From Steinernema hermaphroditum (Eukaryota > Nematoda > Chromadorea > Rhabditida > Steinernematidae), in NCBI GenBank assembly GCA_030435675.1, contig CM059623.1:2940012-3004011 (forward strand): a DNA stretch of 64,000 nt, given 5' to 3'. The notes under the pieces were generated by a model. It was not told where the DNA came from. It made no database searches and saw nothing but the letters and a program-made list of their open reading frames with translations. Made by a program: the position numbers and the translations under genes. Each line of letters starts with the position of its first letter. The first letter of the stretch is position 1. This document shows positions 43,344-56,348 of the stretch, one piece after another.

Positions 43344-43769
43344 CTCTTTCCTCTTTCCTTTCCCTAATCGGGAGATTGTTAGCTGCGAGATATCGCTCTA
43401 CAAACGGTGCAAAAAATATAGAAATCCTCGGAAAACAATCAAAAATCGTTTTTGCTTCATAATTTATGAAGAGGTCACTGATGTAACCGAAAACAAATAA
43501 ATTTTTGCTGGTGGCACAAAAAAGTTAAAACACTTAAATCGGTACTGCAGTGTGCCATCGAAAAATGTTTTAGCTACTTCAAACATTTTTTTTCGCTATT
43601 TTTCTGGTCCGGCAACATGTCTATGGACCTCAGTGATTCCTAGAGTGCCCTAACAGAGTCGCATTTAATTTTTGCCACACATCGATGGCAACCACGTACA
43701 CAAGCAAAAAATGTTGTTCTTTTTTTTAAGCGCCCGGTCCAGTTAGTTGGTATAGTTGGTCAGAAGGCA

Positions 43770-44060
43770 AACCCTGTGGCAGGTGTGGTCGCCGACGGAT
43801 TGCCGACGCCCTGCGAACCAGTGAAGACGCAACACCCCGACCACGGACTCATTTTTTCGATCAGTTTGCGCGAAAAAAAAATCGGTCAGTTTGAGCGAAT
43901 GTTGGCATGTTCGGTGAGGCGAGCTCGGAAGCCTCACGCCTCAAACGCCCCGAGAAGGAGAAGTTCCGCCATCGTTTCTGCAGATTGCCTGGTCACCACC
44001 GACCGGTTCGACAAGCCCCGCTCATTTTCGTCGCGCGCTTCAATACGCAAAGGCATCACA
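43770..44060 (+). repeat. Retroposon-family fragment (type C)
   Basis: GCAAACCCTGTGGCAGGTGT, GACCACGGACTCAT and AACGCCCCGAGAAG...AGAAGTTCCGCCATC follow the order of the copy at 63540-64000. Confidence 0.7.
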
Positions 44061-45024
44061 ACTTTCCCCCACCATCATACCTGTAGCGCGGCAGAATTTG
44101 CCTAAGTCATATTTTAAGTTAATTTTTGGCCACTACACGTTGTGACCTAACAATAAACTAGGCTAATAACTTCTCTTGGCCTATAAATAAAGTCCTACAG
44201 TACTACGAAAAGCATTTCACAGTGAGTTTCATTTTTGTATTTTTCGACACGAAACAGCCCAGTTTTAAATTATTGTAGTTTTATGCATTTTTATGCAAGT
44301 TCTGCAATCTCGAAACCGCCGGCAGTTTGAATGATTTAGGACTCAATCGCTAACCATCCATGCTAAGTGCTTAATTTTTTTTAGTAGCATTTTGCAAATT
44401 TCTGTCAAATGGACCGATTTTATAAGTTAGCAAACCTTAAATTTTCGTGGACGGTGCTCCAAAGCCTGTTCATTGCTATCTCTATTCTGATGGATGCTCT
44501 ACTTATCTTTACTGATTTATACTTATTGGTCTGATCCGGTCCACCCCCGTATTCATTATTGGGTAGTAGTCCCCCTCCAGATTGGCTAGACGCCCTTAAG
44601 CTATATGATTGTTTGTAAGGGAAATAAGGGATGTGATTGTTGATAAAGATGAACCCCACTAGACCGGTCGTTCCCCAGGTTTCAACAATCATCTCAACGT
44701 CTATAAATTCTTCTATGCCGTACAGAACTACGCGGAAATTTTTTGTGACGTTGATATACCTTCGTGACCACGACAGGTCTATCTTTGTCATCTCGATTTC
44801 GAGCAATAGTCTATGCTTATTTACTGTTCACTGGTAGTATGTGTCCTTATTGCTTGACTTCGTTTTTATCGCAGCAACGCTGCGAGGTTCGCATGTTTCG
44901 TGTCTTTTTACGCTTGTTTCACAGTCAAACCCCCTGCATCTAGTCTATCAACGCAGTCCATATTTGGATTAATCATGTAACGCATGTTTCCCAGTTGAGA
45001 TCGCATGATTTCCCGCGCTTTTCG

Positions 45025-45690
45025 TCTCGCTAGACGAACTTACGCATTTCCCGCCAGAAGGAGTTCAAACGTGCTGAACGCTCGCTCGCTGTACCGTAGT
45101 AGGATCCCGCGCGCGAGAAGAGCGCTTCCGCTGTGCTGGTGCCTGCTGCGATCGGTTCCGTGCTGACGTTCCGTGCTGACGTTCCGTGCTGACGTTCCGT
45201 GCTGCGGTCCGTGCTTGCCGAGTTTTGCAGTCGGTTCACCCGTGTCGCCTGCTGGGCACCGGGTTGTTGTGATAGTGTTCGCTTGTTGATTTATCGTGTA
45301 GATAAAAATTGTGTTTTAGCTGTCTTTGTCGTGTACGCATTGCAGCTTGGTTGGTTATATCGGGATCGTCGACTTGCTGGTTCCTCGTCGTCGATATTCC
45401 CGCATTTGGCCCTGTACCTAGAGTAGGACAGGACGGACTACGCAGCCAGAGAGCGCGCTAGTCAGTAGTCGCTTGGGACTACGCATCGCCGCTAGGGGCG
45501 ATTTGGGATCACACGCAGTGATCAAGAAGAGGAAGAGAGAAGAAGGGAGAAGAGAGAAGAAAGGGAAGAGGAGAAGAAAACCGCGTCACACACGCGTACA
45601 ACCAAGCTTCAAGGGCCCAAAACCCGCGTGGCACCTTCAATAGCTGCGGATCGGCTAGAAGGTTTAAGGCGAGCGCCCGCCGGACGCACC
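45025..45690. other. GC-richer insert with 13-bp tandem repeat and purine run
   Basis: GTTCCGTGCTGAC is repeated about four times at 45156-45205. A 60-bp purine tract (AAGAGGAAGAGAGAAG type) lies at 45525-45580, followed by a GC-rich stretch. No coding frame is convincing. It could be the leader or LTR end of a retroelement; no terminal repeat was found. Confidence 0.5.
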
Positions 45691-47263
45691 TGCTTTAGTT
45701 TTAGACTTAAATTTGGTGACAAAGAATACAGATTGACTCCTATATGTCGAATTTTTGCCAGTACTGGAATCTGTCTGCTTGTATATTCTAGGGCTTAGCT
45801 GATGCTAACTGAATATTTACTATATTCTTTAGAGGTTAAGAACGATTTTAATATCTATGTGATGCAGTATGTAGAGCATCCTACGAAAAATTCACCCTCG
45901 TCTGACGGTGTGCACCGTGGAGCTAGTGACAATTTACATTTGTAGATGAGTAAATTAGAGTGGAGACCCGGGGAGACCCGGAAATGAGATGCAGACGTCA
46001 AGAAGAGGTCAAAGGAGTGCGCGACTAATTGCCAAATGCAAATGCGGACGTCGCGCGGACTCAATTATAATTTTCATTACTTGGAGACACTTTTCGTGCG
46101 AATCGATAATTTCGATGGCGTAAAAGAGACATTTTTATTGTGATGAGTACATTTTTGTGGCCAGAAGTTCACTGGAAATTCAGCCAATAAAGCTGATCGT
46201 ACTGAAGTTATCAAATCCAATAGTTCTGCAACATAGAGAAGGCGTTCTATGTTGCGCTGGTTTTGTTGAAATACATGAAATGCGTCATAAAAAAACGGGT
46301 CCCTTGTTTTATATGTTCCTTAGCCAGTCGATCCAACTTCAACAGATGGGAAATGATGTTGAAATTCGTGAAATTCAAGCGAAATTTTCATAGTAACGGC
46401 TATATTTTTTAAAATTCGACCTAACCCTAGTAACAAATCGAAATTTTGAGTTACAGGATGTCCCAAAAGTGCTGGATCATACAAAAAAACCCACTCTATA
46501 TCATTCGGGGTTTCTCGAAATGCAGCGCAATGCTGAGTATCCGTGACTGTCACAGCAAATCGTGTACGCATTTGGTTGCGACGTTTATGTTGGGACTAAC
46601 GACCTCTCGCTTACCAGCCAACCTGTATCAATTTCTCAATGATAAGGTGCCAAAGTTTTTGTCCGTCTTCTTGTGTTCATTTGCTACAATAGAAGAATTT
46701 AGCTGACAGTTGTGGGTGAACTTTTGGATCGACTAAACTGGCCGAAAGCCTAAGAACGGTAATTCATGTTAAATCTCGCATTTAATGGATTGTAAAATTT
46801 TTGATCTCAGTGATGTAGACCGATTACCTGACTACATCATAAACGGCAATGAATTGATGATTGGTCGAATACTTGATTATCCACGTTGCTTTAGAATGGA
46901 TGAACTGGGAATTGTGCATGAAACAGGCTAGCATTATCACAGCGACACTTTTTTTTTTGGGGGGGGGGGCTAGGTGTAGAGTAATTTCCTACACCAAATT
47001 CGTTAGTTTCCACAACCAACAAAGTAGTTCAAGTTTCATTTTTGTCGACTAATTTGAGGAAGGATCACATCACGTCGATAAATTTATAATTGTCTGTGAA
47101 AATTCGTTGTAATTTTTGTCAAAATCTTGCCAGCGCTGCAAAGTATGCGCCGCCAGCTGTTCGAACGATGGTTATCACTTCGCCTGCTGTGCCATTTTTA
47201 AGGATCTGTCTGTCCTGTGCCTATTTTTGTCAATTGCTAATCAAGTGAAAAAACCCGTTAAAT

Positions 47264-47485
47264 TCATGATAGAAAGCAAACGCCCCGAGAAGAAGAAGTT
47301 CTACTGCCATTTCCGAAGTTTTGCCGTCTCCCACATGCCCCGTGATGCGCGCCGTCTCCGACCGGTTCGCCATAAGCGCCACGCCAGGGATGAAGCCGGC
47401 TAAAACGAGACATCTGTTTGTCTATTATTCGGTGTCGTGCAAGGCGCAAGCCTTTGATTCACGAAATAAACTCGTTTATGAAGCT
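47264..47485 (+). repeat. Retroposon-family 3' end (type C) with hairpin and AATAAA
   Basis: AACGCCCCGAGAAG, GATGCGCGCCGTCTCCGACC, CACGCCAGGGATGAAGCCG and TCTGTTTGTCTAT match 63840-63990. It then completes the end missing from that copy: a GCAAGGCGCAAGCCTTTG hairpin and CACGAAATAAACTCGT. Confidence 0.8.
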
Positions 47486-50400
47486 GTTCGAACGAAGGTT
47501 GCCACTTCGCCTGCAGTGCGTGAAACCGCGTGGAAGTTATTTGAAGAGCATTTGCTACTTCAGGAAGGATTTTTTAGACATTATGTTTATTGATAAAAGA
47601 TGATTACTATTAGAACAAGCCGAAACAATTTTTAGAACGCTAACTGTCTGCTTAGTTTTGTGAATTACAACAGCATACGTCGTGAGTATTTTTGCACAAG
47701 ATCAGTTGGTGACGTCTTTTCTTTTAACTTCAGTCTTAGAGGGAACCGGATCGCCTACCCGAGTCAAAACCGTAGCCGTATCGCCTACTCGGCTCGGCTA
47801 TATATGAAAATGGCGACCGTTCGCGGGGAACGGTGCGAGAGAACGCAGACGACGAGAGAAAAAGACACGGAATGACGGGGCTTTTCTCTCTTTTGTGACA
47901 CAATTCAGGTGACCCTGGGCTTCCTGGCAAGACCGATGTTTTAGAATTTTTGGACGCAAGGGTTTTCAGTGTTTATCGCAAGGGTTTCGGTCGGGTTGTC
48001 CGCTTGCTCTCTCGAAAATGAGTTTCGCTGGCTTTAAGCAACTTCTAGAAGTATTCTATATGACACAGATCAAGAAGGTTCTAATTGGAGAGTAATTATG
48101 TGTGCACTTCGTGGCTTATTCATCTGGTAAATCTAGTATTCTCACACATGAACTGAATTATTCAGGAATCTACATAATGAGGACCTGATGACGAGATAAA
48201 GATCAATGAAAACAGGCGTCATAGGATAATGAGGAACTTCGAAGGCAGTGATCAGGGGGATGTGGAAAATCAGTATACATACCGACAAACATCTAACGGG
48301 GTTAGTACAACTAACGAAACATACTTAAACGAGTAACATATCAGCTAAACTATTACATACTATTGAGTGTCTAGGAATGCCGGAAGAGGGTCCAGTATAT
48401 TCTGCGTCATATGCTACCGAGGCTCACTCTTCATGCTCACTCAAAAATCTTTCAGCATCCACCTAAGCTGGTGGCGCCCCTCAACCAACTTGGACGATGG
48501 GACATGTAGGAAAAAATGAATTGGCGGGATTGGCTTGACATGTCCGAATCCTTAAAATATCTAGGTATGTAGCTAATCCGAAAACTGGAGCCTTCGATTA
48601 CGTCTCGTTTTATCAGACATTCACAAACTGACTTCGAGATTTTTGGTTCGTGGTCTAGTTCGTATATGTATATACGAACTCGTCGTAATCTCAAGAAGCT
48701 CTCTATGTATGTGGTCCCCCTGGATCCACTCTGAGGTGATGATTTATGTTTACGTGTGGCAAAATGATTGATGAATCCGCGGCTTTTTGTTGCTTGGAAA
48801 CGAGCCACTATTGATGACAGTATTTTGAGGACGATTTCGGGGAAAACATGAATTCTAAAGTGGGCTGGAATAGGAAATTTTTTATGATGGTAATGCGGAA
48901 ATTGAGGTACTTCCGTTCAGACGTTTTCTAACCTACTGGACGTAGTTCATTTCTCTATAGTATGTAGAATAGAGATGAGATAATATGTAAACAGAAGATA
49001 GTGATTTTTGCGATAGATTGTGTGGTCTTAATATGAAATGGCCTCTGCGCTCTTTGTACATTTCTGTTGACATATAGTAGTGAAATGGCTGAACAGACGC
49101 AAACCGCTAAATGTAGCGAGTAAACGTGCTTTCGGAACGTCCCCGGGGGACGATGACAACGCCACTCGCAACCGATCATTGATGCGCCGTTCGAAGCCGT
49201 AAAATTCAAATTGAGATGACAACGCAGGAGACACTGAAGGGATTTACTGCAGCGCTTGCTGGAGTGCTCGAAAAAAGTGAATGACGTTGGTTTTTGAGGG
49301 ACTGGGGGTGGAGGGAAATGGTCCAAATTTAACATTCTTTTTGCTAAAAAAGCAGCATGTAAAATACTCATCATAGAAGGTGCACTAAATTTTTGAAACA
49401 ATGCTGATACAGATGTAAATATATTTTCGACACGCTTACTTAATGCGCTAGTTGAATGATGTGTACGAATGCTAGCTTTGATTTTTGAGCTCGGGTTTTT
49501 GAGAGTCATCGATATTTACCAGTTCAGTGCTTGTTTGGATAATTTGACCAGCGAGAATACGACGAACTAGAACGGAGCCAATCAAAATCCATTGGACGAG
49601 CCTTGACCCTGGCAGTCAGGTAAAATCTGTACTTAAGTGCTCGGTATCGAGAATGCCTCAACAACCACCTTTTCGATTTTTGGCTACTTTTCGGTCAGCC
49701 GTGTTGCAAATGTTAATCGATCGAACAGAACATAATCCGGCTTTCGCTTTCACACGCGGATTTGCCTCGGCTTTGACCAGTTTTTTTTGGTACAGGCTTT
49801 GATGTCGAACCCGAGGTCGAGTGCATCTCTTGTATATCGGGATTTTATTTTTGCACATTGCGAATTCGATTCTACGTTAATAAACGCGGCTGCGCGCGAA
49901 TTCTCACTTCTAGGTACTGACAGCCAAGTAGCCCTGGGGGCGGCAGGATCGGTGATCATGGAATAAGTTTTATTCCAGTGTAACCCGGTAGATAATTGGT
50001 GAGCTATCGGTCTCAAAGCTATAGTGAATCCCTTGCCTTTTGGTGTCTGATTAGTATGGTCGGTCGGCTCAAAGCCCCGTCCTTATTTTGTCCGTAACCA
50101 AACGGACCCGTCGGTTCTTCGTTTATGTATGGGGGATGAATGTCTGTGAAATTGATTTGAAGAAGGTTCATTTCTTGGCAAACACACTCTTGTAGAACAG
50201 TCAGATTCGTCAAATACGAATACAAACAAATTTTTAGACCCTTCATCTCGAGTAGAAGTGTTGGAAAGATTGGTGCTCATCGAATCGTTTTTATTCTAGT
50301 CTAATCCGGTAGACAATTGGAGGTTTATCGATTTCGAAGACAGTGAACCGGTTTAATCGAAGTGTGTGTGGTGACCACTGTGAACATTTCTGGTCAGTAC

Positions 50401-51139
50401 TCGGTCGGTTCGGTTCAACGCCATGTCCTGATTTTGTCCATAGACCAACGGACCGGCCGGGTCTCCTTTTATTAAGGGATTGAGATTTGAAGGAGACGGT
50501 ACTACTCTAGAAAGGTCCAGCTTGGTCCGCACTTTCTAATTATCATATTACACTGTCCATTCTTTTTTATTTTGATCCTAAAAAGCCTGAGTCCCATTAC
50601 GCTCTCATCTCGTTACTGTTCATACCGTAAAAGAGGAGATTCTGGTGTGGATTTAAAAAAGGCATTTACCCTGATAGGAACCTATGTGCTTAGTCTTCAA
50701 AATAACCATTTCTGTGCATTCTGTCGGCTACGATTTGACAATCGTTTTCAATTTTTAGTGGATATTCAGGAAAGACCTACTTCTTATGGCTTCCTGTCTT
50801 AATCTTCCGATCTTTTCGTTATTTTTGTGGTTCACATGGGTTCTCCAACAAGCGGGTCTTGTACTTCCAAAAAAACCGGCCTAATCCCTAAACCCAACAA
50901 ATCCGTCCGCCTGTCCTGGCCCTCTTCACAAACGCCGATCCGGCTTGGCGACCGAAAAACAACAATTTCACACAAAGTTATTTTCTTTCGCTCGCTTTGT
51001 TGTCAAATCCGGCTTTACACGTTCGTCTCGTGACGAAGCCCTCCCTCGCACATCACCCTTCCGACTTTGTCCCCATCGAAGCCAAGTGACTAATGATGGC
51101 GACAAAAAAGAGACAAAGAAGAAGACCTTATTATCATAA

Positions 51140-52000
51140 CAACCCACCATTTCTGTTTGCGCGCCTTCTCCTCCGTCGTCAACGGCATGAGCAGCAGCTG
51201 TACCGTACCCTGATGCTGGTGTTGAAGGTAGCGTACGTGCATTGGGGTTACGGTAGGTGGTGCGGAAAGACGACGAGGGGACGATAGTAGGGGACGGGCT
51301 TTTGCGGGGTGCTGGTGGCCGAACAGTCATAAGCGCCTACGGGCTACACCATATAGCTGCCGCCTTTTCCAAGGGGATGGTCTTGTGGGTGGGCGCTCTG
51401 TGGGGAGGGGGTGGTTTCCCGCCGCTCCATATTTCGGACACTTTCGCCAGGCCCCTCCTCCCGCGGTCGGTGGCGGCGACGATGGCGCCGCTCAACCTCG
51501 GCCCTGTGGGCGCGATGGGGAGGAAGTGGGCGCGGAGGGGGTTCGCCCCTCTATCGATCATCATAGGCCGGGGGGCCAGTTGTAGAAGATGTGCTGGGTC
51601 TGAAGAAGCATCTCAGCGGCGCTTTTCGCTCTTTTCAATCGAAGCGCGCGCGAGAGGACACAACTTGATGCGCGCCGCGCGCGAGTCGATTTAATTCGTC
51701 TTCTTCTTCTTCTTCTTTGCCCCGGACTTTGCCGCCGCCGCGGCCTCTGGAATTCGGCAAAAACGGCGCCGCATTCCAAAAATCACAATTTCGTGTTTAC
51801 CCGCTGGGCGCTCTGGAAATCAGCGGGCGTGATTGCCGGAAACGTGCCGCTTTTGGAGCGGCCCCCCTCTGCAGAACGGGGTGATGCACGCGCATAATTG
51901 GAATCGAAGATGCTTGATGGACAATGGGTTGATGAGGAGGAGAAGGTGATCGCTTTCTGGCGACGGGGCGTCCCGGCAAGATCGCCGCGCGAGATAAGCG
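51140..52000. other. GC- and CpG-rich block, possible promoter or 5' exon
   Basis: Marked rise in GC, with CGCGCGCG-rich patches, GGGGAGGGGGTGG and a (TCT)n run near 51700. ORFs on both strands (up to 145 residues) overlap and none matches a family I know, so they are probably composition effects. It has no ATTTTTG. It could be the distal promoter or first non-coding exon of unc-80 or of a neighbour. Confidence 0.4.
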
Positions 52001-52305
52001 GAAATTGGGAGACGATGTCGGGCTGTGTGATGTGATTTAATGAGGTTGTTAAGCCAATTTGGGTAATGGGATTTGGTGGAGTGGGAGATGGCTGAATAGG
52101 GGAATTTTGGGGTCGATTAGGGGCGATTGAGTTAATGAACTTAGACGGTTGTGCAAGAGGATGATATCTCACGTATCGTTGGGCATGAAATCGGAAGCTC
52201 TATTTTTGCAAACTGGATTCCGATCCATAAAATCAACATAATTTCTCACGAGAATGAACGAGATTCAAGAGAAATTACAATTCACGAAGACCCAAAATTC
52301 GAAGG

Positions 52306-52374
52306 ACACCGGTAGGGATCGAACCTTTAACCTTTTGATTAGCAGGCAGACATGCTACCAATCAGCCACCACAG
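52306..52374 (-). repeat. tRNA-derived repeat, copy 2
   Basis: Minus strand: GGTGGCTGATTGGTAGCATG (A-box like) and AGGTTCGATCCCTACCGGTG (B box). The anticodon position would be GCT, but the T-stem is mismatched. Best read as a pseudo-tRNA or SINE head. Confidence 0.7.
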
Positions 52375-52751
52375 CATATCTGTGTAACTCACGAATTTGA
52401 ATGTAGTCATCACTACTTGTTCCTCTTTCTTGGGACTAAATTTTGTGATATGGTATTCCAAAGTGGTTGCTCTATCGTAGCTGGATGGTATCACCACAGT
52501 CGTAAGGCATTTGGTGGAGTTGGATATGGCTGAATAGGGGAATTTTGGGGTCGATTAGGGGCGATTGAGTTAATGAACTTATTTGTGCAAGATGATGATA
52601 TCGCACGTATCGATGGGCACAGAATCGGCACGAATATACTGGTTTTACAAGCTCTATTTTTGAAAAATTTATGGGAACCTATCAAATCGACATGATCTCT
52701 CAACAGAATGAAAGGAATACAAAAGAAATTATAATTAACAAATGAGCCAAA

Positions 52752-52820
52752 GGGGACCGGTAGGGGTCGAACCAGATACCTATTGATTGGCTGGCAGACA
52801 CGCTACAAATCAGCCGCCAA
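52752..52820 (-). repeat. tRNA-derived repeat, copy 3
   Basis: Minus strand: GGCGGCTGATTTGTAGCGTG and TGGTTCGACCCCTACCGGTC. It is paralogous to the copy 438 bp away, including the CCGGT-CCTT stretch downstream of the B box. Confidence 0.7.
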
Positions 52821-53006
52821 AGGGGCTCGAGCCATCAATTCATTTTATCCATTTTCTTGCGACTTTTTTAAGGCTGTGTGTGATATTGCAAACTTGCTTC
52901 TCTATCAAAGGGGGCTTATAAAAGTCTTAGATTCCATAAATTGGTCATTTTGGTCTCCGTCGTTCTGTACGATGTTAATGGATTTTTGTTCTTTGAACTG
53001 GAAGGT

Positions 53007-53613
53007 GGTCTTTCATTTGTGTTCCCAGTGATCGGTCGGGTCGTCCACTCGCTCTTTCTGATGCTGTCTGGGGCCGACTGAGTTGAGTGAGCGGTCGTTT
53101 TCGGCCGTCATTGTTGGTTGCATAGTGATCGCCCCGGCTCCCAGAGGGCCTGGAACACCAGGGAGCCGTAGTTCCAACGTCTTGCCAAGAAGCCCGTCAC
53201 TGCCGCCCGACTCCACCCGCGCCGCCAGAGAAGCCGAAGAAGCGTTACAACTCCGAAGTCTGTGCCGCCAGCTGCCTTGATGGTTCCCGGTTTGCCCGTT
53301 GTGCTCCACCGCCCAGATGCCGTTCTTCGCCCGTGCTGCCCGCGGAAGCCGCCGAAGAAGCTTCTCAACTCCGACGTCCGCGCTGCCACCCGAGCTGAAG
53401 ATGGGCTTGCTGTGTTCCACCGTCTCCGGGGTCAACTCTTCGCCTCTCTGATGCCTGCGCACACTGATGGGATCGTCGCCTTCTACTCTGATGCTGTGCC
53501 CTGCGCCGAAGCCAGAAGACCGACGACTACGGAGTGACAATGTGGTTTTTGTGCATATATATGACGTCTCGCAAGGCGTAAGCCTTAGATACGAGAAATA
53601 AACTCGTAAACTC
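53007..53613 (+). mobile_element. Non-autonomous retroposon, copy A (607 bp)
   Basis: It starts GGTCTTTCATTTGTGTTCCC and ends with the hairpin AAGGCGTAAGCCTT, then ACGAGAAATAAACTCGTAAA. It is flanked by an imperfect 12-bp direct repeat (GAACTGGAAGGT at 52995, GAACTGTAAGGT at 53614). The AATAAA about 12 nt from the end marks the plus strand as sense. Overlapping ORFs exist on both strands, the longest antisense, and none resembles a known protein. LINE-type mobilisation of a non-coding RNA is the best reading. Confidence 0.88.
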
Positions 53614-54684
53614 GAACTGTAAGGTTCAAGAACTCGGAGTGCAATGAGACGTACATGTAGTCGTCGCTTTATCCAGGAGATTAAAGCGAGGTAAAGAGCG
53701 CATTTTAATTCGCCCATATAGCGACGATCTGATACAAAGTCTAAGAAAAATTATTTTTGTTCACTCGGTCTTTAACAACAACTTTGCGTTGTGCGTTCTT
53801 CTTCCGCTGTTTAAAATCTGCTATTGAAAATACTACTGAAAACGATTGCTCCTAAATGACATGAATGTGCGTCGTATTTGCTACTCCTGGTGATGAATTC
53901 GAACCTGAACAACAACATATTATTTGAGCTGGATCTATCGGTCAATGCTGGCACTAAAATAATGGAGTGCCCTCAGTATTTTTGGCTAATTTGGGTGCGA
54001 TCGTATCTTCGATTTTTGTAACAACTTTTACGTATGCACCCCAAGAGATCATTTTTAAATTTTTGCATGGTTGGCGATGGTGCAGTGAGCATTGTTGGTT
54101 TGACCAGTCGATCTTGAGATGTTTCTTTCACATATGAAGCCATATCACAGCGAAGGAATATTTATTTAAAGGGTGTACTATTGACAAAATTCGACAAATG
54201 CTTCTTCAACATTCAGGGCGATTTTTGTTTGCAATGTACCAGTATAGTTGGCTCGCCGACAAAAGGTAACATTTCGCAATAACCTTTAGATTATTCCTTT
54301 TGGGTACTCTCCTCAGAGCGCCTTTTGATAGAGCGAATCCATCAAAGAGAATATAACTTGTGGTGTGATTCTATGGCTTTCAATTTCAATATATTTGGAT
54401 CTGCTATCAGCTACTTTTCTTTGGTACTGATCTCGAAGAAGCTGAGAAGGGCGTATATCTTACGATCTTTTATATATTAAATTTTAATTTTTGCTTCACA
54501 AAAAAATCATCGTAGTTCCACAAGTATATACTCGAAAAACTCGATCTCTTCAGGCACAGTTCAAGAAGTCACTTCAAGACAACTTCAGGGTACACTTCTC
54601 ATTTTTGAATTGCGAAATGATTTTAGATAAAAATCAGCTATAGTTGCTGTCATTTTGTCGCAGTCAAAACACAATAAATAGCAC

Positions 54685-54800
54685 TATTTGCGCAGTGATC
54701 GCTCCGGCTCCCAGAAGACCTGGAACACCAGAGAGTTGTCGTTCCCTTTTGCCAAGAAGGCCTTCAAGCCTCGTCGAAACAACCCGGAAGTTTGCGTCAG
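54685..54800 (+). repeat. Retroposon-family internal fragment
   Basis: GTGATCGCTCCGGCTCCCAG, AGACCTGGAACACCAGAGAG and TTGCCAAGAAGGCC match 53128-53200 and the second copy. Confidence 0.75.
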
Positions 54801-55204
54801 CCCGGTAAGCCGTTGACTCAAGAGTATAAACTCGGCACTTGTTCGAGACTGATTTGTTATACTTGATATCAGGGAAGATTGTTTTATTTTTGAGCGCGCG
54901 CTCAGGCGACAGTGTACGGAGAGGGGTGAAGCATGCTAATGCTTATAATGCGTGGATTGGTACAATTTTCAAACAGAATTAAATGTACTTCCATTTCAAG
55001 TTTTACTAGTGCAATTTTTTCCAAATTTTATGGGATAACAGCCGCGCTACTAATGGCATCTTACGTTCCAAATTACCATAAAGGGTAGCTTAGCCATTGA
55101 GATCCGTTTCTGTCAGTCATTCTCGTCCGCAACGTACTATGCGCAGAGCATTGTATCTAGCCTAAAATCCTGACCTATTGGGGGTGTACTAATCAAATGA
55201 TAGC

Positions 55205-55325
55205 AGGTCACAGACCATGAGGACATGCAACTGGTAGCCGTCACTCACGGCTCACATAGCGAATCCACGACCTCATTTCCACTTTACGGAAAAATGGGCC
55301 AAATGTTGAAAAAGTCACACTTCAA
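55205..55325 (-). repeat. Interspersed repeat, copy 3 (inverted)
   Basis: Reverse-strand GGAAATGAGGTCGTG, AACATTTGGCCCATTTTTCC and GCATGTCCTCATGG match the block at about 11250-11345. Confidence 0.55.
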
Positions 55326-56348
55326 GAATGATTCCTTGAACCTAGCATTTTCAAGTTGACCTCCGCAATGGCGCACTTTAAGCTGAGAGATTTCTATTTT
55401 GCTGTTTATCTAGCACTGTCTTAGGTCTATGTAACCCTCACCTGTGTTCTTCAATAAGTGACGACATCAGAGGAAACCACTATGAATAAGATAGAGAGGT
55501 CGAAAATTGGACCAATACATTTTTTTGACATTTTTAAGTGGACCCCAGAATGCATCTCCTTTTTAAGCTGAGACATTCCTGCTTACAGCTTATCCTACAC
55601 TATCGTAGCTCTATCAACCCTTAGCCGGTGTTCACCCGTAAGTGAAGGCGTCAGAGGAAACCACTATGAGTTAGAGAGAGAAGTCTAAAATCGGGCCAAA
55701 GACGTTTTTTTCATTCCAAACCTCTGATTTTCTATAAACGCTGCATCCGGATTTTGCTCGAGAAGTAGATTTCTGTTGCTGGTAAGGTGAATACGTTGAA
55801 ACCCAATAGTTATCAAGTTATCAAGGTTGAACATTCATGCACTGCTCTCTTCGCCACTACTCGGTTGACTGTGGGCCATACTGTGCCCAGAGATCGACGA
55901 TTCTTCGCTGACGCCGTTTGGAGTCAACCATCTTTCCACATCGACGTAAACAGAGTCAGACGAACAGAGAAAAGGCTGAATTCTGCTTGCATACTGGTTC
56001 CCGATTTGTTTGGATCGATTCGTTTGAACTGACCCGAAAAATTTTAAATAAAATTTTTTCTTGTTCGGTCAAATTTTTATTCTGTTGGGCCTTGACGTTG
56101 GGGCGAAGCCAATCCAATCGAATCGGACTTCAAAATTGGTCCTTACTGTAAAAATTCCGGTTTTCGGGTTCGGGGATGACACCTCTTCTTACGACTCAAT
56201 TTAGTTGAATGTCGTTTAATTTTTGCGCTGACCATTTCTTTACTGGGTACGTGTCTCTGTCCACACTGTGCCATCCAAAAAACCGCATTTTAGATCTTCA
56301 AGGGCTATTTGAAATGCGATCCATGTAACAAACGCCTCTTCACAATTT

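Larger units (their letters stand above)
52071..52823. repeat. Tandem duplication (438-bp offset) each with a tRNA-derived repeat
   Basis: Copy A begins at 52071 and copy B at 52509. Both share ATTTGGTGGAGT, GGCTGAATAGGGGAATTTTG, GGGTCGATTAGGGGCGATTG and AGTTAATGAACTTA. Each contains an ATTTTTG and ends with a tRNA-like segment (52306-52374 and 52752-52820, minus strand). Confidence 0.85.

Noticed and set aside
51257..51694. 145-codon plus-strand ORF in the GC-rich block
   Set aside because: Both strands are open because stops are rare at this GC content; no family resemblance or splice context.
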